This document shows, in pieces, positions 35,743 through 46,700 of a stretch of DNA of 64,000 bases (positions within the stretch are counted from its first letter, which is position 1; every line of letters begins with the position of its first letter). The translations under genes were made by a program, and so were the position numbers. The notes below the pieces were generated by a model. It was not told the DNA's origin. It ran no database searches and saw only the letters and a program-made list of their open reading frames with translations. The DNA lies in the NCBI GenBank assembly GCA_002633005.1, contig NMRA01000320.1, positions 448,912 through 512,911 of the forward strand, written 5' to 3'. Source of the DNA: Phoronis australis (Eukaryota; Phoronida; Phoronidae).

Positions 35743-36580
35743 CCCGCGGCTCCGCCGGGAAATGACTTTATTGCAAAGTCAGTTGACACCCGGCACTCGG
35801 ACAGACTCTCGTTGTCAGACTTCCAGTTTTGGCAAAAACTCGCATTTCACCACGTTGTTTAGGTGTATTAAAACGGAAATCGAATTGGCCTAACTCTATT
35901 TTTGGGCCAATTAAGCCTTTTTTTTTCTCATAAAATCGGTCTCATAATAGGCCTAGGCCTACTCAGGATTCCATTTCCGTTTTCACCAACAATTGCAAGA
36001 TTGATTAAGTAATTTACACTTTTTAAATAACGTAACACACTCACCTATCTGAGCATGGCCAGAGATACAATTCCCTACAAAATGACTATGAGTGCCTTTT
36101 TCGATTTAATTCCTTACAAAGGGTTCGGGAGTTAAAAACTTCAACAGGATTCCTTGCCCCTTCTACACAAAATAGTGTATTTAAATATCTAAATAGTCTG
36201 AGTGATATCGCATAGTGGTTCCTCTCAAAATATTATCTGAATTTTTTAAACTTTGGTTGCAAAACATCCACTCTTTTTAACAACCTTGCTGTCACTTCTT
36301 GTTCTGCTTATTCTGTCAAAAACCCCAAGCGGAAAGAATAGTTACCCTAACTGAAGCCCGGTAAATGAAAATGCGTTTATCGAAATTTCGGAATTTTGAT
36401 GCGATCGGATATTTTAACTCTCCTGAGTTAGTGTGCTGATTACTACGCTCTATGACGAGATTGCGTTACGCATGCCTCTAAAAACCAACAATTTTGGCAC
36501 TTTTTTACTGACTCAAAACCCTCGAATAATCTATCTTGACTGGCCACTTTTCATCCTAGCATGCTGCGTCTGAATGACTT
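35743..36580 (+). repeat. Direct duplication at N 35742, right copy
   Basis: Starts CCCGCGGCTCCGCCGGGAAA directly after the N, as the left copy does at 34909. Confidence 0.95.
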
Positions 36581-36839
36581 AGTAAACGGACTCGGCATCA
36601 GTCTTTATAGGCGGTAAAAGAGAAGTGCCTTATTAAACTCTGAGTTAGAGAGCCTTCAACGCACTTTCAGCTCAAGCACACTTGAAACAACGGCAGCTGC
36701 ACTCTCTTTTTATTTAGTCTGTTCTCGTGCAGTTTACATTCAGTATGTATGCACAGCAAAACAGCAGAGACTTGATGGTTGTGAAATGTAAACGGAGGTG
36801 CAGCGTATTTTATAATGAAAAGCTTTAAAAATGTCAAAA

Positions 36840-38060
36840 AGCATTCTTTGATTTATCCGTAGAATCACCGATACTGTTGTGGGTGTGCTCTGAGACAGAA
36901 GAAACGACATCAAGAGGCACATGTACAGACGTCTTGACGTCACCTGGACGAATGCCCTCAATGATAAATGGCTTTGGTGCTACTTTGCAATATTGTTTTG
37001 CTTTTCTCGTCGTTCTAAGGAAAACAAAAATCATAGGCTACTGAGGAGACGATCTGCCGTACTCGAGGCGAGTATCACCAGCTTCCGCTGGTTTGTTTTT
37101 GAATTGAAGATTTGTGACTGCAATCCCATCCTTAATAGTTAGGGACACTTCAATAATCTTTGGCAAATGCAAAGTCGCAAACAAAATGTGGTGCCAGGTG
37201 GTGACAGTAGAAGATTTAATGTCATCCAGTAAAGTATCTTCACGCGTGTTGTGCAGACTATTGCATTGAACTTTTTCCTTGTCTTGCTCACCAGTTTCAG
37301 GTATACAAGTGGACTCTCAAAGATTTGCAGTATGAGAAGAAGTTGTATCTTGGGAAAACTTGGAGAAACTATGCAAATTTGCATTTTCTGGGCTTATACC
37401 TTCTACGCTACCTGATTTGCTTAACAGAGTCTCAGATGCAGAGCGTCGTGTGTCCTCAGTGCGTAAACATTTCCCCAATCGCAGAGGAAACTGTAGGCTC
37501 AGTCGAATCAGTGAAATCAGACAGTGTGACGTCTTCTAAGAGTCCACTTCCAACGCTTTTACTTTTGGATGTCAGGACTTTCTCCACACCATCAACAGCA
37601 TCAGCGAAAGCAGTGATGTCTGACCGTTGGATGACTTCTTGTCGAACATCGTCATGGTCGTGAGCTTTGTTTCAGTCTGTCGGCCAATTTCACTACTTCT
37701 CTCAATCTATCATCAGGATCACCAATCGTGTCTTGTCTACATCGGTCTTCTCTGGGACATTCTTGTTGACCTTCTCATCTTTCTCTGCGGAAATGGGGTA
37801 AACTTCCTCTGAACCTGTAGACGCAGTCGACTTAGTGGCGTCTTCTGAGTGGTGACGGTTTTGTTTTCGGGTTTCAGTAATTTCTTCTTACGATCAGCAT
37901 GGAACTCAGCAATCAGCGAAGTCCTGTAATTGGATTCGGGGTCGGTTGCACGACTTCCTGTCGAACATCGTCAACGTCGCCTGGTTTGTTTCTACCATCC
38001 AGTTTCGATTTTTCTCCCCCTCCATCACCAGGTTTACCACTTGGTTCTTTCTTTAAATTT
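36840..38060 (-). pseudogene. Long decayed coding sequence, unidentified
   Basis: Read on the minus strand from 38060 down, coding-like sequence continues with no introns for about 400 codons, but in shifting frames with stops. It contains KPGDVDDVRQEVVQPTPNP, then SLIAEFHADRKKKLLKPE, HDDVRQEVIQRSDITAFADA, LPKIIEVSLTIKDGIAVTNL and VKTSVHVPLDVVSSVSEHTH. The phrase DDVRQEV occurs twice, hinting at an internal repeat. At least four frame changes are needed. The composition is hydrophilic and acidic, then more ordered near the end. I do not recognise a family. It could be a processed pseudogene, a decayed retrogene or the remains of a transposon ORF. It lies between the ITFG1 promoter and the phosphatase 3' end. 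Confidence 0.45.
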
Positions 38061-38504
38061 GGCATTTGATATTTTTTACTTAAAACTGTGTTTTTAGATT
38101 TTATGTTAATAAATGCATAGTTCGCCAACACCTTTTTCGTTTTTACAAATGATGAATGCTCCACAAAACTGAATTTGTGATAAAAAGTTGACGATGAATA
38201 GGCTTTTAAGAAGAAACTTTCCAAATAAACGCCCTACTTTTTGGACACTTGACAACAGAAGTTGTAACATCAAATAAACGTCCAAGAGCCTTTCACCAGG
38301 TGGGCTCATCTACGGAAAATCCACTCGTCTGAACTTGGTATTCTAACTGTTTAGTAATGCCTATACATGCGAAAAAATACAGCTACGTCTATTCTCACCT
38401 TAAGCAGTCGGAATGTTGGTTGTCTCTAGACCCATGGAAAAGATAATACGCGGTGGTACATGTAGTTGGTGCAATAGAGAGAATGAGACATATTTAAAAA
38501 CTAT

Positions 38505-38510
38505 TTTATT
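38505..38510 (-). terminator. Possible poly(A) signal of the phosphatase gene
   Basis: AATAAA on the minus strand, the nearest clear one to the stop at 40533. It implies a 3' UTR of about 2 kb. 38511-40532 has no coding exon and would be that UTR. Confidence 0.35.
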
Positions 38511-40532
38511 ATGACACAAACTTCTAACAAACTGCTAGTGGTAACAGCAGTTACGATTTGTGAGAAAATTACAAATGTTTCACACACTTACCAGACTTAC
38601 ATAAATTATATAAACTGAAAAACAATACTATTTCTTTGTTTAAGTAATAAACTACAGATAAGTCAAACATTTAATTTTGTTGTTAAAACAACAAAAATTC
38701 CAAATGGGAGAATCGAAACATGCACTTTGGTTTTATGCAGAGCATTTGCGTGGGAGGTGAGGAATAACAGTAGCCAATCAGATCCAAACAAGCAGTTAAA
38801 CAGTGACATCTTTTGATAAATTCTTTTTCATTTGAAGATTTAGTATCTTACACTTCACATCCAACCCTAAGACAGGCTTATACCTGTTGCCATTTAACTA
38901 AGAATTTGGTGCTGAGTAGAACACCCAAACATCACCTCCTTACTTTTAACTGCTAACACAAAAGATTTGGCAAAAATAACACCTGCTAAAAAGAAAAAAT
39001 ACCAGCTGTTCTAAAGACAATTTGATGAAGGCAAACAGTCAACTGATGGATCCCGATTCTTACAGAAACTATATTACTGAAATATCATAGTTCCACACTT
39101 ATGGTTTAGTATTTCAGTATCCCAAAAGATTTAACTTAAAATGGCATGAAAACATGGACTGAGACTTAATGTACAATGTTGAAACCTTGTGAGCATTTGA
39201 CTATGTTTGATTTTAAAGCAGACACAGAAACAGGAAGGCGAGAGCAAAATGTGAAAGTTGAACGAGAAAAAGAACCATGTTGTGGGAACAGTCAGTGTAC
39301 CTTACATATAACAGGGAGTGAGAGGGCGCTGCTGCAGTGGGATACATGCACAGAGGAATGACTGCTCACGGGGAAATAACGACTCTCATTGCCACCAGGC
39401 AAAGACATCGTGCCGGGGTAGGTCTTAACCATTCACAGGAGCTAGGTCATCATAACTGCCACAAGCAGGACCTTAAGTAATGGTTTATGTTACCTAAAGA
39501 GGGGTTCAACAGCCTAGTGAATGATATAGCAAAGACATAATTAAAACTTGGTGTATTAGGGCATACCTGAAATACTTCGCACTGAAACTTTGCTGTAGGA
39601 CTATAAGATTGATGGGTCCCACTGGACCAGCCATCGTATCCTCATGAAATGTTCCCCCACTCCATACCACTCCTCTAGGCAGCAGACATAACATGTTTGC
39701 TTTACCAATTTTGTAATTGTCATCCTCTAAGAAATTCTAATTTTTAGAAGATACAGAGAGTGTCAGGACCAAAGAAATTCACTTCAAAATAAAATACATC
39801 AGGTTTACTGTAGAGAGAGTAGAGTGTAACCACACAAGCATTCAACAAACTCTATCAACCAGTAAAGAAAATAGTGTAAAAACAAGAATTTTAACTCATT
39901 GAGGTAAAAATGTTCTTGTCGTCATCCTCATCCTTTCTTCATTGTTGCATGATGGCCCTGAACATGAATTTAAATGCAGATATATTTAGATTTGCTATAA
40001 GCATTTCAAACATCTAAACTTAGCATGAAATGTTTTCAATAACAAGACGAAAAATAGACACTACATCACGCTGGTTTATCATCGCCCTCTGAGATGTCAC
40101 CACTTTTACACGCTTTAGCAGGTCAAGTAGACACTGCTGATCCTACCTGGGTCAGAGATATGTATATTCACAGACCAGAATCTTGCTTGGATAACAAAAT
40201 TGTACAAAACTTAATGTTTTAATATTCATAGTACTTTCAACGTCAAAGTAAAATATCTATTTCATCAAATGGAAGTATTTGTTGTGAATAATAACATGTC
40301 ATAACAATTGTCACATTGATAACGTACATGTTACAAAAGTATACTCGGCTTATTTACATTAACTACAGAACAGCTCCTCAGCAATTTCTTACGAACTAGT
40401 CTTAGGATGCTTCCAAAATACTTTGCACACAAATTTATATCCTTTGTTCAAAACAAAAGAAAATGTGTGAAACAGTAGTCGGGATGAAGCACCAACCCGT
40501 TCCCACCCTCCACCCACTCTTATTACATAACA

Positions 40533-40734
40533 CTAAACAGCGTACAATCTATGATGGTATATGTAGCTGCCAATCACAACGGCTAGACTGATTCCTCCTA
40601 CAATCAAATATTTCGTCCAAGGTGACCGGTTGCGGGCCTGTTCCGATTCTTTCTGTTTCTGCTTCATTCGGGCGATTTGGTCGGCTGTCGTTTTCTTGCG
40701 CTCTTCTCGTTTTCGCCGCCTGATTTCAGAGCTG
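40533..40734 (-). CDS. Phosphatase exon 9 (membrane anchor, stop)
   Basis: Acceptor GTTATAG. A basic, probably helical [10 protein letters not shown] stretch is followed by hydrophobic [18 protein letters not shown], then HHRLYAV and TAG. This has the form of a C-terminal tail anchor. Confidence 0.92.
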
Positions 40735-43700
40735 CTATAACGGACAAAATGTAAAGTGTGATGTCAAAAGTGACAAATGTAGTACGCACCTATAAATGAG
40801 CAAGCGAGAGATTTGCTGTTGTCAGGTGACGCAATAATCAATTTTCCTTGGCTGCTGAAGGTAATCGAATAAGCACTAAGCTCACTCCACCCGCGTGCTG
40901 CGAGGAATTACAATTGCCATGTAAAAGAAATTGGACAAGTGAGACACTTCCTTCACTGCCTCCTGAGGAAAAATCCTCAAATTTATTTTGTCAGACGTGA
41001 GCTGAGCTCATTTGTATTCAAGGTGCATGGCCCTCGTCTGCGCTAGCCTTCACGGAACGGAAACAGTATATTCTGTCTCACAGGTCATCATTCCAATCTC
41101 CCTGATTACTCATTTCAGAAGTCAACACTAGGGGGCACTTATGAGGTCCAGAGCTTACTCACACAATGCTTGCCTCTCACTCGTGTGATTTTGCGTGGTC
41201 TTGTGTGATCTTGCATTTTGGTAAGTTTCAAAATACGATAAAAATTTATTAACTTTTATTGTTGACTGATTGGCTGTTTCATAAACAGAACAAAAGCAAA
41301 AACATAACCTCATTCTAAGTCTTACAATAATTTAAGTACAATAAATAATGTCAGTAACGCCAATAATTAAACAAAAAATTGAAGAACTTATGCTAGTGGA
41401 AGTGCTGACACTCACGGTTGTGTAGTTTGTATTTCCGAGTCACTGCTGCTCACTGTTGAGTTTGTATTGGCATTGGCAGAACCGTTCTCCTCGGGGGATT
41501 TCTGTCTGCGCCTTGGAGGGAGTGGGGGCGGCACGTCATCTCCAGCACTTCCATGCCTGAGGGGTTTGGGAGGAGCCTCTTCAGTTAGAGCCTGAAGCAG
41601 GAATACAGTACGCCCAATGATTTATGCTAAAACACCACACCCTGCCTTCTGCAGAAACAATTTATTTCTCCCGGATTATCACAAATTTCCAAAAAAGGTG
41701 CACTCTTGGATAAGGTGGCCACGAATGCCGTCAAATAAGGCCAAAGAAACCGCCAGAAACATATTTTAGATTTCATAAAAGTACAGCTCATTTGAGAGAA
41801 AGCATTATAACTAGAGCAACGTGCAGCGTTGAAATGCGCCCACAAATGCACCGCAAACGGAGTGATTCTAGGGTTGTTAATGTTTCATAAAAATAGCCAC
41901 TAGATGGCGAAAAAATGTTCAATTGATCTGAAAATAAGAACATGCCATCGCTTCTTTAACAGAAAAATATTTACCAAATTTCATAAAAATCTGTCAAGAA
42001 ACTTCAGAGAAAAAAGGAAAACAGAAAAAAATGAAATTGCCAATATGGGGCACAGCATTCATTGGATCCGCCTGAAAGACGTCGTCGTCTGTAGTTAGCT
42101 TCATATAAATACAATTACTAAATTTAATAAAGATCCTGCAGTGAGTTTAGGAGATGCAGCTATGGCCCCAAAACAAAACAAAACTACCACTAGGAGGCGC
42201 CACAGTAGTCAAATTCATTATCGTCAACCGTCCTCTTCACACTGAGAACATATACGCCAATTTTCAAAATCATCCTTAGAATAGTTTGGTTGATCGAGAG
42301 GTGGACGCCAAAAGACAAGACTCGAAAAACAGGAAAAATGGCCACTAGGTGGCGCAAAGTACCTCGATTTCATCCCGAAGCAGGAGGATAGTATCATCTC
42401 ACCAATAAATGCCTTATTCCAAACTTTCTGATAATCTGTTGAAAACCTTCGAAGATACAGAGATAAACCTAAAAATGAAAATTGCCACTAGGGGGCACAC
42501 TGGTAATCAGATCTGTCCGAAAGTTGTTGTCATCTGTTGTCAACATCATATAAATACACTTGTCAAATTTAGCAAAGATGTTGCAAACGGTTTAGGAGAT
42601 ACAGCCATGGGTGCAATAAAACAAAACTGCAACTAGGAGACGCCACAGTAGTCAAAATCATCAGAAAATCATTATCAGCTTCGTAGTAAGAACATACATG
42701 CCAATATTTTCACAATCATCCTTAGAGTGGTTTGGTTGATAGAGGGTGGATGCCAAAAAACAGACTAAAATACAGTAAAAATGGCCACTAGGTGGCGCAA
42801 ACTACGTCAAATCCATCCGATAATAGGAGGATAGCGCCATCTCACTAATAGATGCCTATATTCCAAATTTTATGAAAATACTTTGACAACCTTTGAAGAT
42901 ACAGAGGTAAATGTAAAAAAATAAAATTGACACTAGGGGGCACACCGGTAGTCGGATCCGTCCGAAAGTTGTCATCATCTATTGTTAACACCATATACAA
43001 TTGCTGAATTTAGTAAAGATCCTGCCAACGGTTTAGGAGATACAGCCATGGGCGCAAAAAAACAAAACTGTCACTAGGAGGTGCCACAGTAGTCAAAATC
43101 GTCGGAAAATCATTGTCAACGTCCTCTTCATAGTAAGAATATACATGCCAATTTCCACAATCATCCTTCCAGCGGTTTGGTTGATAGAGAGGTGGATGCC
43201 AAAAAACAGCAAAAATGGCCACTAGGTGGTGTAAACTACATTGAATCCAACCGAAAACGGGAGGATAGCGTCATCTCACTAATAGATGCCTATATACCAA
43301 ATTATATGAAAATACATTGAGGACCTTTGAAGATATAGAGGCAAGTGTAAAAAAATAAAACTGCCACTATGGGGCACAACGGCAGTCGGATCCATCCCAA
43401 AGTTCACTCATGCCGTCCCATCCATAATAGGAGCATATGCGCAAAATTTCATGAACGTACGTCAAAGGATTTTGGAGAAAGAGCAGCGGACGCTGGACAG
43501 ACGGACGGACAGAGATGACGGCATAATGCGCATAATAATGGTTGATTAGCCATTTGGCTTTTAAATTACAATTAAAAGTATCCATACAGATGCGTAACAT
43601 TATATGAAATCATCCATGAACATGGTTTTGCATGCACATTCTCAATTCTGACATCTCTCAGTCTCCTGCATTGTCTATAGTTTAAAGTAGGGTTGTGTCA

Positions 43701-46700
43701 CACATCAATAGCAAAGTGTTGTGCATGGTTCAGTAAACAGAAATCGTTACAATGTAAAAACGCAGCTACCTACATTTTTGATGTATAGAAACTACATATT
43801 CTTATTTAGTTCCAAAAAAACACCTTAGGTTATATTAGTAGCAATCTTCAATAACAAACTTGATCAGAACTTCTAAAAAACAGAAAACTGGACTTTTAAC
43901 CCACCAAATGGTTCAAGGTGCCAGCTGTCATCCTGTGAGCTCCCTCGATGATGGCCAGGTAGGAGAAACGCAACTGATCGGCCGTCTGGATCAGACCCAT
44001 TCTGTACTTCCTCATCTCAATCAGGATCTCTCTAATGTTGACACTGTTCACATCTTGTGTTTGTTCAATCTAAGTTAAATTCCATGGCAACGATAATCAG
44101 TCATAANAAAACAGGAAAAATGGCCACAAGGTGGCGCAAAGTACCTCAATTCCATCCGAAAGCAGGAGGATAGCATCATCTCACCAATAAATGCCTTATT
44201 CCAAACTTTCTGATAATCTGTTGAGGACCTTTGAAGATACGGAGGTAAGCCTAAAAATGAAAATTGCCACTAGGGGGCACACTGGTAATTAGATCCGTTC
44301 GAAAGTTATTGTCATCTGTTGTCAACATCATATAAATACACTTGCTAAATTTAGCAAAGATGTTGCAAACGGTTTAGAAGATACAGCCATGGGCGCAATA
44401 AAACAAAACTGCAACCAGGAGACGCCACAGGAGTCAAAATCTTCAGAAAATCATCATCAGCTTCGTAGTAAGAACATACATGCCAATATGTTCACAATCA
44501 TCCTTAGAGCGGTTTGGTTGATAGAGGGTGGACGACAAAAAACAGACCAAAAACAGTAAAAATGGCCACTAGGTGGCGCAAACTACGTCAAATTCATCCG
44601 ATAATAGGAGGATAGCGCCATCTCACTAATAGATGCCTATATTCCAAATTTTATGAAAATACTTTGACAACCTTTGAAGATACAGAGGTAAACGTAAAAA
44701 AATAAAATTGACACTAGGGGGTACACCGGTAGTCAGATCCTTCCGAAAGTTGTCATCATCTATTGTCAACACCATATAAATACAATTGCTGAATTTAGTA
44801 AAGATCCTGCCAACGGTTTAGGAGATACAGCCATGGGCGCAAAAAAAAACAAAACTGCCACTAGGAGGCGCCACAGTAGTCAAAATCGTCAGAAAATCAT
44901 TGTCAACGTCCTCTTCATAGTAAGAATATACATGCCAATTTCCACAATCATCATTCCAGCGGTTTGGTTGATAGAGAGGTGGACGCCAAAAAACAGCAAA
45001 AATGGCCACTAGGTGGCGTAAACTACATTGAATCCAACCGAAAACGGGAGGATAGCGTCATCTCACTAATAGATGCCTATATACCAAATTATATGAAAAT
45101 ACGTTGAGGACCTTTGAAGATATAGAGGCAAGCGTAAAAAAATAAAACTGCCACTATGGGGCACAACGGTAGTCGGATCCGTCCCAAAGTTCACTCATGC
45201 CGTCCAATCCATAATAGGAGCATACGCGCAAAATTTCATGAACGTACATCAAAGGATTTTGGAGAAAGAGCAGTGGACGCCGGACAGACGGACGGACAGA
45301 GATGACGGCATAATGCGCATAATAATGGTTGATTAGCCATTTGGCTTTTAAATTACAATTAAAAGTATCCATACAGATGCGTAACATTATATGAAATGAT
45401 CCATGAACATGGTTTTGCATGCACATTCTCAATTCCGACATCTCTCAGTCTCCTGCATTGTCTATATTTTAAATAGGGTTGTGTCACACATCAATAGCAA
45501 AGTGTTGTGCATGGTCCAGTAAACAGAAATCGTTACAATGTAAAAACGCAGCTACCTACATTTTTGATGTATAGAAACTACATATTCTTATTTAGTTCCA
45601 AAAAACATCTTAGGTTATTTTAGTAGCAATCTTCAATAACAAACTTGATCAGAACTTCTAAAAAACAGAAAACTGGACTTTTAACCCACCAAATCGTTCA
45701 AGGTGCCAGCTGTCATCCTGTGAGCTCCCTCGATGATGGCCAGGTAGGAGAAACGCAACTGATCGGCCGTCTGGATCAGACCCATTCTGTACTTCCTCAT
45801 CTCAATCAGGATCTCTCTAATGTTGACACTGTTCACATCTTGTGTTTGTTCAATCTAAATTAAATTCCATGGCAACGATAATCAGTCATAAGCACTCAAC
45901 AAAAACAAAAACATTCAATTGAATTAACCTTGTTATTGCTTGCATCACAACCTTTTGTCTAGACTGACGCCACCTGTTGGCCACATCACGTGACCTAATG
46001 AACATGATGTGACCAACACCTGGCATGCAGACCTGACTTCAAAATGTGATCTATATTTCCATACCAGTTCAAGATTTACATGATTGTGCATAAACCTTTT
46101 GAATGTTTGAAAATTAATTTATTATTGTCACAATAAGAAAGTCTGTTTCGGCCAACAAAGAACTGGCTGTGGAAAATGAGGATAAATTATTAAAAATTAT
46201 AATATTGCGCCAAGGACAGTGAACAGTAGGTGTTAGAACCTCTCGACAGAACAGTGGCCCAGAGACAAGTATCAGTGTTTCCTCTGTGCACTGCCTATGT
46301 GCACTGTCTTAGGGCCCTCTTGGAAAGCAGTGCTATCACTGAAGAGGCCACCCTCATTTTAAATATCAAAAAAAAGCTGAGAAACACAGCAGCATGCACT
46401 GACATATAATGAGGTTGTAAGTTGGAAAATAACATTCCAACATTAAAAAATGTCATTCAATTCCCAAAGTTTTCTTAATTAATCAGCGTATGAGTTGAAT
46501 TTGGAATTGTGTAAGATTTTTGAAAAAAATGAGCAGAATCAAACAAGGCTAACATTGTTTGGTCGATTCTATAGACACGTCACGTGACCTCTATCATATT
46601 TCCACTTCAAACTTTTGCTTACAATTATAAGACAAGAGTCGACTAAACAGAAGGTTCCAGATCGTCCAATCCCGGCACTGCAATGAATAACTGCAGGACC

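Larger units (their letters stand above)
44108..45891 (+). repeat. Direct duplication at N 44107, right copy
   Basis: Starts AAAACAGGAAAAATGGCCAC right after the N, corresponding to 42326. Differs by scattered substitutions and small indels. Confidence 0.95.

Noticed and set aside
43905-45854. Mutually exclusive exons 7a/7b of the phosphatase
   Set aside because: The exon copies sit in a 1.8-kb duplication that abuts a single N, and intron flanks are as similar as the exons. An artefact is simpler.
42409-45863. Several ORFs inside the array and its duplicate
   Set aside because: They appear twice because the region is duplicated, and they overlap the non-coding repeat or lie antisense to phosphatase exon 7.
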